Translations under genes and position numbers: made by a program
Notes under the pieces: generated by a model
Database searches by the model: none
The model's input: the letters and a program-made list of their open reading frames with translations, nothing else
Told to the model about the DNA's origin: nothing
Shown: one piece after another, positions 54,600 to 64,000 of the stretch
Layout: each line of letters begins with the position of its first letter
Numbering within the stretch: position 1 is the first letter of the stretch
Source of the DNA: Brachycybe producta
Lineage: Eukaryota; Arthropoda; Diplopoda; Playtdesmida; Andrognathidae
Direction: 5' to 3'
Assembly (NCBI GenBank): GCA_036925085.1
Contig: JAUPFP010000003.1
Location: 11,562,008-11,626,007 of the forward strand
Length of the DNA: 64,000 bases

Positions 54600-55995
54600 C
54601 ATTGCATAGTCACTCTAATTTATTAATTTATTCGACTTTTGCTTGCCTTTCAGCTTTTTTGTGAAAGTTACTTTTAAGTCTTAGTTTCGCCACAACTCTG
54701 TCGAATTCTGCCATGATTTTAGGGCATATAGTCTGCTGAATCTCTTGAAATTTTTCATCCACAATTGACACCCCTGAAACAGAATTGTCTTTATTTATAT
54801 TAATGACATCTGAGTGAACAGGTGTATAAATGGGTGCATTCTTTTTTGAGTGATAGGAAACAAAGGGTTGTTGCAGGTGGGTCTGAATCTGACTGGATAG
54901 GGGTTACATCAGGGGTTCCTCAGGGTAGTGTGTTGGGTCTGCTTCTGTTTCTTTTATATATCAATGACCTCAGCAGTCAAGTTAGCAGCAATTACCGGCT
55001 ATTTACATTTGATACAATAATTTATCGTGAGGTTACCTCTGACAATGATTGCCATATTATTGATAGTGACTTGAAAGCAGATGGCAATTTCAACTTAATA
55101 AGGAAAAATGTTGTGTAATGAGGGGGTAGCTAGGGGAAGAAATCCAGTAATATTTCCATATAGAATAGGGGCCATTCCACTTAATAACGTAGATTCTTAT
55201 AAATATTTGGGGATAAGAATTACAGCTAAACTTTCTTGGAAGCTGCATGTCGAACAGATTATTTCCAAGACTATGCAGATGCTAAGGTTTAGTCAACATT
55301 CTAAGAAGGTGTCCCAGGGAGGTAAAATGTATAGCATATCAATCATTAGTACATCCCCATCTAGAATACTGCAGCTCCGTGTGGAATCCCCACACTGCAG
55401 ACTTAACTCACTCCATAGAAATGGTCCAACACAGGGCTGCTAGGTTTGTTTGCGGTAAATATGGATATGCCGACAGTGTAACTAAAATGCTTTCAGAGCT
55501 TGGTTGGGATAGTTTACTTGCAAGACGTTCAGATTTTAGTCTTAATATCTAATCGAATGCTAGAAGGTTCTTGCCCTAAACTTACTTCAAGTAAACTTTG
55601 CAGGGCATTATATTTGGGTAGGGGTGACCACTCTAACAAGGTTGGAGAGATTTTTGCACGAACAGATTTTTATTACTGGTCATTTGTTCCTAGGGTGATT
55701 TGACAATGGATCTCGCTTGCCGGGGATCTTGTGCAGGGAAAATGTATTTTATGGGAGTCATAATTTAGTTTCGTTTTGACAATGCACATATATTGCAGCA
55801 TAATAAAAAAAAAATTATTGAAATTGTTGTTTTTTTTGGGGTTTTATATTTTCTGGTTTTGACAATGCATTTTCTATGCTGCACTTTGAACTCTTGTCCC
55901 TCTGCCATAGGCCTTTATGGCTGCTTGCAGAGTAATTTTTCAAATTCAAATTCAAAAAAATTCTCGAATTCCATTCGTAGAATCGTTAGTGTTGG
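54600..55995 (+). mobile_element. Second LINE, plus strand, decayed RT
   Basis: Reverse-transcriptase core GVPQGSVLGLLLFLLYINDL; the catalytic FADD is degraded to LFTFDTIIY. Then IGAIPLNNVDSYKYLGIRIT in another frame and a C-terminal TDFYYWSFVPRVI. The 3' end has the CTCTGCCATAGGCC...GCTTGCAGAG stem (55899-55933) and an (AAATTC)n tail near 55938-55970. It interrupts the minus-strand LINE series. Confidence 0.8.
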
Positions 55996-56518
55996 TTTCG
56001 GTAGTTTGTTTTCATAATAAGCAACAAAATAGGATTCCAGACCCCATCCTGAAAGTTGAGTGACTCAAACAGTCACTAACTCGAGGAACGCTTACAGGTT
56101 TCCAGCCCACGTGTAACCCTGGAATAACCTGAGGCCGAGAGGTACGGGTGACCCATCTCACAGTTACTGGGGTTCTTAGATTACCATGAGTAGTAGAGAC
56201 CAGACCTCTGCCGAATAAACGGTTGGATTGCTACCCAGGGTAATTTTACCAATAATTAGTACTTCTAGCAATGCTAAGTGTGGCAACTAGAGGTGCCAGG
56301 CATCTCAGACAGGGTGGCTGTTACCCTGGAGAGTCTGCCCCATTTGGTTAGGTACGACAAATCCATATGATTTTGGTCCATGTTGTTTTCCAAATACAAG
56401 CAGTGTGGTTAACAATGAAAGAAGTCGGAAATGGCCTGATAGTGCTCCATTGGCCATTTTTCATCACACCTTCCCAAACTCGGCTTAAGCCCAGCTAACT
56501 CACTGGATATAGCAGAGA

Positions 56519-57230
56519 TTAAACCTGTAGAAAATTCAAAGGTCTAAAGACCTTTTTGACCTGCTGAAGGGTGGAGGACCACCAGGCACATCTGTTATTA
56601 GATTTGCTATTATATCTCTTCATAGTGCTCTGACATGCAGAAATTATTACACCTTGGAAAGTGTCCACCTTGCTGTCGATGGATGGGAAGGACACTCCCC
56701 CTCTATTAACCTCTGTCGTCATCAACCTGAACCTCCCCAGTCGGCCTTTTTCCATCTGAACTTGGTAGCAACAGGGCTGGGCTTTGTGCAGATCTGCATA
56801 GAGATGTACCTATGATTGCTCATTGTTTTGAAGGGGAGTACTTTCCAATCCTCTAGCTCCAGTTTTGACGACATGGATAGGTCGATCCAACCTTGCCCAT
56901 TGGCAGATAGGAAGGTTGGGCCCCAATGGGGGTCATTGTGAATATCGAGTTTATTAACGACTGCAAATTCGACGCAGGAGTTTCATCTCAGATCAGCATC
57001 CCCTGGACCCCATATTGGGTGCTTAGCATTAAAGTCACCTACTAAGAGGATGGGATACTTGGAACTTTTTATTATGTTCTCGATGTTACTTAGGGCCTCG
57101 TCAATTTGTCTGTTTAGCTCAATATATGTATTTATGATGAGGAATAGGTTACCCCCGAGGTCGATCTGCACAGCTGCTACTTAGGGGTAAGGAACTGCCT
57201 CAGGGTCGTGCTCTGGCACCTATGCCCTCT
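56519..57230 (-). pseudogene. LINE endonuclease domain remnant
   Basis: APE-type endonuclease of an R1/Jockey-like LINE: LFLIINTYIELNRQIDEALS, then the catalytic-region motif LLVGDFNAKHPIWGP (57171-56983). After a degraded stretch comes RCAWWSSTLQQVKKVFRPLN (56755-56519), the link toward the reverse transcriptase. Frame breaks throughout. Confidence 0.75.
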
Positions 57231-57420
57231 TAAGAATTATTGCTACCTTGGGTCGGTCGTTATATTTTATTATACTACCCCCAGCAAAACTAGATCATTG
57301 ATTAAACCTGGGTGAGGTTCTTGAATGCAAATAATATCAAATTCCCCACAGGATTTATCAAGGCATGAATCCTCTTTGCCTTTCCCAAGGTTTATTTGCA
57401 GAATTTTTAAGTATGTGGTG

Positions 57421-57954
57421 TTATCCATAGTTAATTTGGGACTTCTTCTTGTTCCTCATTTGGATGTTGATAGGACACTTCTTATCCATCGCATTGTGAC
57501 ATCTTGATTCTAGACCCGTTTGGGAACAGTTACTACAATCCAAGGCATCAGCAAAGCAGTCGTTCACTAGGTGGTCACCTCTACAGTTAATGCATTTTTT
57601 AATTTTTGATGGGCATTTGCCGGCTCTATGACCGTATTCGTTACACTTGTAGCATTGAAGAACATCGTGTTCTTCAATGTTATGCCTCCCCCATCCCAAG
57701 CAAATCCTCCATTTTTTGGAACACGCTTTAAGGACTACTGGAGAGACCTCTGCAGTGACATATTTCCTTTCAGGGTTCCTGCATGGTTGTTCATGTACGT
57801 TGCTGAAGCTGCATTCGAACTCAGCTTCACCTCCCACTTCTTTGATCATGTTTTCGTTGGAATGAAGTATCTCATCCATTATTTTGGTCTTCATTTTCTC
57901 GGTATCAATTCCCTCTATTGTCACTTTAGGCATCTTGGTTCTCGCTTTGACCAC
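57421..57954 (-). CDS. LINE ORF1 with zinc knuckles
   Basis: A 177-residue frame with Gag-like ORF1 features: CYKCNEYGHRAGKC, CINCRGDHLVNDC and CSNCSQTGLESRC, three consecutive CCHC knuckles, and upstream VVLKACSKKWRICLGWGRHN. This is the C-terminal half of the first ORF of R1/Jockey-type LINEs, an RNA-binding protein. The N-terminal part lies at 58231-58497 in another frame. It sits directly upstream of the endonuclease remnant on the same strand. Confidence 0.8.
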   Translation of the reverse strand: MVKARTKMPKVTIEGIDTEKMKTKIMDEILHSNENMIKEVGGEAEFECSFSNVHEQPCRNPERKYVTAEVSPVVLKACSKKWRICLGWGRHNIEEHDVLQCYKCNEYGHRAGKCPSKIKKCINCRGDHLVNDCFADALDCSNCSQTGLESRCHNAMDKKCPINIQMRNKKKSQINYG

Positions 57955-58230
57955 TGAGTATTCTCGTATATCTTTTAATTTCTCGAGATTTTACGCTGAA
58001 GGTCCTCTCAAATTAGTTTGGGCGTGACACTTTCTTTGCCTGAATGCACCAATATTGTGAAGTCGGCATCATTTGTTTTTTTTTCTGTTGGTTTCTCTCT
58101 GACATTATACATCCTTGTCAGAATGCTTATGCCCTTCCTCTCCTTAGGTGGTTTCAGCACTTATACAGCATGCGTTGCTGTTGGTGCTGCGTTTAATGGA
58201 GGGAAACTTTCTGCAGTTGTTTGGTTATGT

Positions 58231-58497
58231 TTATTTAGATTGCACTCTTTTTATTAGTTTAAACTCTTGGACATGATTAAGTTCCGCAACAATCCCAAAG
58301 ATCTTTATAATCCAGTCTATTCCTGCAAAAGCCTGCATCTGCTCTGCTCTGTTGAAATAGATTTTACTGTTATTTTCCTGCGTAATCGTGTGGTAAAAAT
58401 ATGCAAAAATAAAAGACCACACTTGTATAAGAATCGAAAACAGGTTGATTTTTATGAGCAAAAAAGAATACAACATCGTTATACAACATATCAGCAA
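58231..58497 (-). pseudogene. LINE ORF1 N-terminal piece
   Basis: Frame with ENNSKIYFNRAEQMQAFAGI and KIFGIVAELNHVQEFKL, homologous to 54150-54383. It precedes the zinc-knuckle ORF on the minus strand with a frame change and about 270 bp between. Confidence 0.55.
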
Positions 58498-58620
58498 GTA
58501 ATGGCATCATGAACAGAGTAGGATATATGGCGCATGTGCACAAATGCAATGAATAAACAAATTACGTCGCACATTCCCCCTTTGGGTTTCATCATTGGGT
58601 ACAGAGGTAATATTTATAGA

Positions 58621-59640
58621 CTAAACATTGTTAATAATCATTAATTTCTCCAAAAGTTTTGGCCAAGCTAACGGTTTTGTAAGGAAGTCAGCTAACATGT
58701 CATCCCCTGGAACATGTATGATTTTGATTTCCTCTTTTTCAACTAAATTTTTAATAAAGTGTAATCTATGGTTTACGTATTTGGTACGGGTCTTCTGTGC
58801 TCCTTGTTTTAGTAAGTGAATGGAGTTGAGGCTATCAGTGAATACTTCAATAGTTTGTCTTTCGTTCCCTCTAAAGATTATGATGAGGTTTCTTGTCCAA
58901 ATCAATTCTTTAATTACTTCCGACATTGTGTTGAGTTTGCTTTCAGTACTTGATTGTGCTACGGCAGTTTGTTTTTGGCATTTCCAATTAAGTAGTGATT
59001 CTCCGTCCCTAATTAGGTAGCCTGAGAAAGATCTTCCCTCTGCTGTTCTATCCCAACTGGCATCGCAATAACCATGTAAACTTGGTCTACCCTTTTTGTA
59101 CGTTAATTTATAGTTTCTTGTCCCTATATATCTTAGTAATTTCATTATTGCTTTCCAATGCATCATAGTGGGTTTCGAGTTAAATCGTGAAAAGTCGCTC
59201 ATGGCGAAGCTTAAATCTGGTCGAGTATCAGTGGCCAGGAACATGATTCCCCCTATCAGTTCCTGGTACTTTGTTTGATCCATTTTTTCACTATCTTCGC
59301 ATTCATCGTTTTTCTGATTTGGATCAAGGGGTGTTTTCACAAGGTTACAGTCCTCCATAGTGTCCTTATAGTGTTGTTGGTGCAATTGAATCCCCGTTTT
59401 TGTATACTCAATTTCCATACCCAAAAAATAATTCAATTTCCCGATTTCAATGAATTCGATCTTTTTTTAATTGATTCCATCACTGCCACTTCGAACGCCT
59501 CGGATGAGGATTGTAGGACAAAGTCGTCAACATGGAATCCCATATAAATGAACTCCTGCTTATACTTCATGTAGAAGAGGCATGGGTCATCGGGTGACTC
59601 TTTAAACTTCAATTGTAATAATGTGCTGCAAGGGTTTGCT
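58621..59640 (-). pseudogene. Copia-type pol fragment (RT end and RNase H)
   Basis: 59640-59437 holds the reverse-transcriptase active region (FIYMGFHVDDFVLQ, with the normal YVDD changed to HVDD). 59436-58621 is a 271-residue frame with MNYFLGMEIEYTKTGIQLHQ, YQELIGGIMFLATDTRPDLS and the RNase H motifs GYCDASWD and AQSSTESKL, ending TKYVNHRLHFIKNL and LADFLTKPL. This is the C-terminal part of a Ty1/Copia polyprotein. A frameshift separates the two parts and upstream domains are missing; a Gypsy LTR abuts the break. Confidence 0.88.
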
Positions 59641-59649
59641 TTCCTTTTT

Positions 59650-60572
59650 TTTCCTGCTACTCTGGTTTGTAGTCTGCTACAGTTTAGCAGACAACTTTTG
59701 GGGTTTTAGCTGACAAGTGCCCCTTGCACCCCTCTGCACCTTAACAGCCAAGATGTGGGGATCGGCAGATCCAGATCTCTTGTTTTCAGTTGGACCTGTC
59801 TATTTTCATTTAGTAAGTTATTAGTAACACATAAATTCAGAGACCTGCATAAACTTCATTTATTGATATGTTGCTCTTTCATTCATAATATTAATGTTAC
59901 ATAAAGTGGCATCTCTGGCCACCAAAACTTCATGGCCTCCGGCCAAGCACATCAATAAGAGCCCGACTAACTCCCCCAGGCTGTGTGGCCACCCTTTATA
60001 CCTGTGATCAGCCTAGGTCACATGGTACCAGGCTGGCCAATCAGCCTGCGGTTTACTGGATTGACAATACATTGAGTCAATACGAAATATAAAAGTAAAC
60101 ATTTAAAGTGTCACAGCTTCTATTTCTAGCATTAGAACATAAAAAGGAATTTATGTCCTAATGCTAACCATTGCAATTATCATTAAAGAACCATTAAAGA
60201 ATGCCTCTTTTTAGGTATTTGGAAAGATTCATGTTTTTGGTGTTATGTCTTTCCAAAGATTTATTAATTGGAAATGTTCATGAATCGTGTTTCTTAATTT
60301 GTATTAAAAGATTCATGCATTTTATGTCATGTTCTTTTGGGAATTTGTTACTGCTGCCCCTGAGAAAGGGCAAACATCGTAACAAACTAGTGTATCTGTT
60401 CTTTATCACTCATCTCTCCACCTACGCCTTTACCACCCTCCATCTCTTGGAGGTGGTGTGGTTTACAGGAGGGAGAGATGATCATGAGAAAAAGAGGGAA
60501 TAGTGTATGACGTCACATGCATGTGATGTCACTTGACTCCTTGCTGTCGTTGTAATTGTCAGGGTGGTTACA
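59650..60572 (-). repeat. Element C 3' LTR
   Basis: Minus-strand start TGTAACCACCCTGACAATTA at 60572, close to the element A LTR start TGTAACACCC. It contains GTATAAAGGG (TATA-like, near 59995) and AATAAA (near 59856). The far end is not defined because the second LTR is outside the window; it abuts the Copia fragment near 59640. Confidence 0.6.
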
Positions 60573-60583
60573 TCCCCCAACTT
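60573..60583 (-). promoter_or_regulatory. Polypurine tract of element C
   Basis: AAGTTGGGGGA on the minus strand directly before the LTR, the counterpart of AAGTTGGAGGGTA in element A. Confidence 0.6.
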
Positions 60584-60898
60584 AAGGGGTAGCATGTCCT
60601 CATGCTACAGAGATGTATAACACGACACGGACATAAATGAATAATTTCCCCCCATGTTTCCATTTTTTTCTTTTTCAATCATTAAAAAAAATACATAATC
60701 ATCTACATAAAAATAGGATACTTGTATCCTTTACAATACAATCTACAACACAATTATAAGGTAATACACAGTTATTAAAAGTTACTTAAGAAAATAGTAA
60801 AAGTGTAATAATAAAAGAAAATTAATGTGTAATTGCATCGCAAGGGGTGGGTGTGTGTATAAAAATTAACCCCTAAGCCCCCTTTCTAATTCAATGTT

Positions 60899-61390
60899 CT
60901 ACAAGAAGGATATATCAGTAGGGAAACCCCAACTACAAACTGCTGGATCTAGGTGGGTTCTCCTGATACTGGTCCTCAGCTCATTCCACAAATCTAGAGG
61001 ATCGTTCCTTAGGTCAAGACACTGCAGACTTGTCATTTCCGTCAGCATCATTGACAAGGAGTTGACAGCTCGCAGCTCTGGCAAGTTGATTCCTCGTCCA
61101 TAATGATGTCTTGTGTAGATTTGTTCTTCTGAAATCTGTAGAAGGCATCTAATCCACAGATTGACGTTTATAGTACTAGGGTCCTGTGGTACCTGTGGCA
61201 GCGAAGCGTAGAGAAAAGCTCTCCCTCGAGGACGAATCCATATGTAAATGATGTCTTCTCTATGGTGAAGGCACACAATGTTTTGGCGATTCACTGCAGG
61301 GCGAGTCCAGGGTTGAGGCAGTGGTGAATCCATTTTGAACAAGCCCTGATATTGAAATTGATCATTGCTTCCAGTCAGTTGCAGTTGCAA
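60899..61390 (-). CDS. Element C 3' ORF, C-terminal part
   Basis: A 163-residue frame with NRQNIVCLHHREDIIYIWIR, then ASLPQVPQDPSTINVNLWIR, and LRNDPLDLWNELRTSI. No transmembrane segment or env feature. It occupies the same position as the end of element A ORF2 (NNRWVTWQREV, LPPRERYVVGLSRL) and has a loosely similar pattern, so the two may be distant homologues. The function is unknown. Confidence 0.5.
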   Translation of the reverse strand: MQLQLTGSNDQFQYQGLFKMDSPLPQPWTRPAVNRQNIVCLHHREDIIYIWIRPRGRAFLYASLPQVPQDPSTINVNLWIRCLLQISEEQIYTRHHYGRGINLPELRAVNSLSMMLTEMTSLQCLDLRNDPLDLWNELRTSIRRTHLDPAVCSWGFPTDISFL

Positions 61391-61534
61391 TTACACAAGC
61401 GCATTATGGCCTGTGACATCCATTATGGTAGCTTCTTGGTAGCGTAGCGATGAACATCTTGGCATCCCAGGTAAATCTTGAAGGATAGGGTATCGGGAGT
61501 CCAGAATGTGAGCTCTCCATTGATTTTCCAGTGC

Positions 61535-62145
61535 CTAAATTCGCCGGCTCGCATCTTTTACACCCATATTCCTGAGCTCGGTGTATGGCGTAATGACAGG
61601 AATATCAAATGTTTGTTGGGCATTTTCTCTTTGCTGCCGATGTAGAGTGACCAAAGCGATATCTTGAGAACACTGTTGCAGCTCATGGTGTAGTGCAACT
61701 GCATGGAGGTCACGGGTTTGATTTTCCTGTAGCAACTGCTCTAATCGAACCGCAAAATCCTGTTGAGCCTCTGCATGCTCTTTTCGCAATGTTTCCAACT
61801 CACGGTTTACATCTCGTAGCTCCTGATTTCTACTGTCATATGCATTTGCCATTTCCAAAAGTTGAGCTCTTTCTGTTGCTAATTCACTATTTAGCTTAGC
61901 AATCTCACCTTCCAGTTCTTTGAGTTGCTCCCTTGTGGGAGAACAGACTCCACCGCTAGAGAGGCCGTTACTACTCTCAGGGTGGTCAACATTTTCCTCC
62001 ATTCCTGGCAGTTCTTCTCAACTTCCTGCCATGTTGTCCGTCTTGTTCTCGGTATTTCTATCTTTCTCACAATGAACGACTTCAGAAATTTCTTTCGATA
62101 GATCCTCATCCGATAACTGAAACACACTGGGCTGCTGTGATCCAC
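61535..62145 (-). CDS. Element C coiled-coil ORF piece
   Basis: The frame 62002-61535 is a long heptad-like coiled coil (REQLKELEGEIAKLNSELAT; LRDVNRELETLRKEHAEAQQ). 62145-61891 continues it in another frame. It follows pol and precedes the C-terminal part at 61390, so it likely belongs to one larger 3' protein now broken by frameshifts. Confidence 0.5.
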
Positions 62146-62222
62146 TCATCTTGGATGAAGCCTTTCAAACTATATTCATTTTGTGAACTTTGTTTATGAG
62201 AGGGGGAGCCACTTTAAAATGT

Positions 62223-62761
62223 CTATGACTTGCTGTTTCTGGAAGAGCATGGCTTCGATGTAGGCGGTACAATGATGGCTGTATTTGGCTTAGCCGCATT
62301 TCTAGACAACCAAAAATCATTCGCAGCTAACCAAATAGCGACTTTATCATTATTGGCTAAGTCGTCTATCTCCGTTTCGTTTTGGTAGACTGACTTCACA
62401 GTCTCCCCTCTCACAATGGTGGAAGATGGGATTCGACCCTTCCTTGCTTGAAGTGATGGGAAGTCCTCACGAGCACCTGAGTCCGTAGTTCTCTCCTCTA
62501 CCTTAAGTTTCTGCTTCTCTAGCCTCTGTGGTTCCTTGGGACGTGTGCTCCCTTTTCAAAATACTGTGTAGACATACCCTCCATTGCTGCGAGTGCATTG
62601 TATTCGCTGTTTCCGTAATCATACAGGGGTGGCAAAACTATTGGTTGTTTCGGCCTGCTGCCAGCATAGTGCCTCTGCCTTTTACACAAGACTTTTCCAT
62701 CCATAGCAATTCTTTTACAGCTGATCGTTCGAATACTTTCACGAGCCTCTGGCAAAATCAA
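62223..62761 (-). pseudogene. Element C 3' ORF, N-terminal pieces
   Basis: Two frames, 62761-62519 (basic, CKRQRHYAGSRPKQPIVLPP) and 62414-62223 (NNDKVAIWLAANDFWLSRNA), lie between the integrase end and the coiled-coil piece. The first overlaps the integrase end in a different frame. No known domain. Confidence 0.4.
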
Positions 62762-63633
62762 AGTGAGTGTGTGGTTCTCTTACAGCGCAATTTCTTTCGT
62801 AGCGTTTCAAGTTAACATTGAAAGTGTCACGCACCAAACGTTCATGCCCATCACGTATTTCAACTTCGTACACCAACTCACTTAGTTTCCTGGTGATTAC
62901 GCCTGGTCTTTTAAAGGGCAGAACCAATTTTTGTGCCAATCCTGGCTTTGGAGTATAATCTCGAATCAGGACCTCATCACCCACATTAAATTCTTCTGGT
63001 TTTCTTCTTTTTGCATCATAGAGTTTCTTTTGTTTCTGTTGAGCATTTTTCAAATTTGCATGAGCAATCTCAAGAACAGGATGCTCAGTTGGAGATCTCT
63101 CTATGATTGAAGCTACTTCAGGAGTAGGTAGGGCGACATTGTCAATAGGCTCTCTGGCTTTTCGACCGTACAGTAGCTCATATGGTGAAAATTGCATTGA
63201 AGTTTGGATTGCAGTGTTGTAGGACCATACAGCATCATCCAGGGCATCGTGCCAGGCAGTCTGGAATTTTGAAGGATCTAAATACCATCGTACAATTTCA
63301 ATGAGAGTGCGATTACGCAGTGACGATTGATGCAGAGGTAGCTCGTCTGATAGCTTTTGCAATTAGAAACCTTGTTGAGTAGTCAACAGCAACCAAAATG
63401 TGCTGCACTTTTCCTGTAGAGGCTGTAATGGGGCCAACAAAGTCCATTCCCCATTTTTCCACAGGTTTTTCTACACAAATGGGCTCAAGAAACCCTTGAG
63501 GCCGTTGTGGAGGTTTCTTAGATCGTTGACATACATCAGAGGTCTTCACATATTCAAAAACATCTCGTTTTAGTCCCTTCCAATAAAATCGTCTGTACAG
63601 CAAAACCCAAATGTCCACTTCCCGGTTCATCAT
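62739..63633 (-). pseudogene. int: Gypsy integrase, internally deleted
   Basis: The first piece (63633-63313) has the zinc-binding end (YVKTSDVCQRSKKPPQRPQG) and the core start WGMDFVGPITASTGK with the first catalytic Asp. The next piece (63362-62739) resumes at NRTLIEIVRWYLDPSKFQ, then FSPYELLYGRKA and a C-terminal chromatin/DNA-binding barrel with DEVLIRDYTPKPG and FKRPGVITRKLSELVYEVE. About 60 residues with the second Asp and the Glu of DDE are missing between them, so it cannot be active. Confidence 0.88.
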
Positions 63634-64000
63634 GGGAGGGCAGCATAAATGACAGTTCTGTCATCATTTCTTGGCAGGCTCTCATCTTTTTTGTAATCTA
63701 TTGGATTCCTAGAGAGACCATCTGCATCTAGATGAGTTATGCCCTTCTTGTAGACAACAGTGTACCGATACTCTTCGAGTAGAAGTTGCCATCGGCCAAG
63801 GCGTCCTTGCAGCCGTTCTGCTTTTCTAAAGTAGCACAAGGCTTGATGATCTGTTACGATCGTGAAGTCTCTATTAAATAGATAAGGTCGGAACTTCAAT
63901 ACTCCAAAAATGACAGTGAGACATTCTAGCTCGGTTGTTGAGTATCTGGTTTCTGTATCTTGCAAAACTCTACTGGCAAAAGCCAGCACTCATTTGACAT
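63630..64000 (-). CDS. pol: Gypsy RNase H, partial
   Basis: Partial frame entering from beyond the window: AFASRVLQDTETRYSTTELE, FTIVTDHQALCYFRKAERLQ, GRLGRWQLLLEEYRYTVVYK and HLDADGLSRNP. These are the classic Ty3/Gypsy RNase H motifs following reverse transcriptase. It ends near 63630 with a frame change into the integrase. Confidence 0.9.

Larger units (their letters stand above)
59650..64000 (-). mobile_element. Gypsy element C, 3' half, runs off window
   Basis: Minus-strand Ty3/Gypsy element with, in order, RNase H (beyond 63989 to 63630), integrase (63633-62739), a set of 3' ORF pieces (62761-60899), a polypurine tract and one LTR (about 59650-60572). The reverse transcriptase, protease and gag would lie past 64000. 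Pol is broken by two frame changes. Confidence 0.85.

Noticed and set aside
1..64000. CRISPR arrays, rRNA, tRNA genes, bacterial operons
   Set aside because: None seen; spliced genes and eukaryotic transposons exclude a prokaryotic reading, and no tRNA cloverleaf was recognised by eye.

Overview
The window looks like a piece of an arthropod nuclear genome. It is AT-rich and intron-bearing, and it is crowded with decayed transposons. The evidence for arthropod is three paralogous seven-transmembrane chemoreceptor genes of the gustatory receptor (GR) superfamily. They carry the insect-type C-terminal signature (aromatic-Y-hydrophobic-QF), the N-terminal RP-hydrophobic-GLF block, and three conserved phase-0 introns near the 3' end. 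I cannot name the species. The mix of Ty3/Gypsy, Copia, R1/Jockey-type and CR1-type LINEs, hAT elements and many MITEs would suit a crustacean, chelicerate or myriapod as well as an insect.

Layout. 0.4-9.0 kb: GR gene A on the minus strand, five exons, its introns filled with MITEs, LTR remnants and a LINE tail. 9.8-14.3 kb: a solo-LTR-like repeat, a minisatellite, a Gypsy gag remnant and a MITE. 14.7-17.7 kb: GR gene B on the plus strand, five exons, apparently intact. 18.2-18.6 kb: a foldback element. 18.7-29.0 kb: a young, complete LTR retrotransposon on the minus strand (element A) with equal-length LTRs and a 4-bp target duplication. It encodes Gag-protease plus an unknown 725-residue protein, but no reverse transcriptase or integrase. 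29.0-30.0 kb: a small ORF remnant and a MITE. 30.2-34.0 kb: the last two exons of an unidentified minus-strand gene, split by a 3.3-kb hAT transposon. 34.0-36.9 kb: AT-rich, no gene seen. 36.9-39.3 kb: decayed minus-strand genes with a Polinton/adintovirus-like capsid fragment and a membrane-anchored glycoprotein-like ORF, broken by a LINE tail. 39.4-40.4 kb: a truncated LINE. 40.9-45.9 kb: GR gene C on the plus strand, four exons found and the last one not found. 45.9-53 kb: nested MITEs, a LINE tail, T-rich filler and a duplicated segment. 52.8-58.5 kb: fragments of an R1/Jockey-like LINE, interrupted by a second LINE. 58.6-59.6 kb: a Copia pol fragment. 59.7-64 kb: the 3' half of another Gypsy element that runs off the window.

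How it fits together. The only host genes I can support well are the three GRs, which form a dispersed cluster (A divergent from B; B and C in the same direction), plus the hAT-split gene. Everything else is mobile DNA. Element A and the Gypsy element at the right edge share LTR start, polypurine-tract style and a non-env 3' ORF, so the second may be a relative of the autonomous partner that mobilises the first. Many MITEs each carry their own short word, repeated in both orientations and matching their termini, as expected for transposase-binding subterminal repeats.
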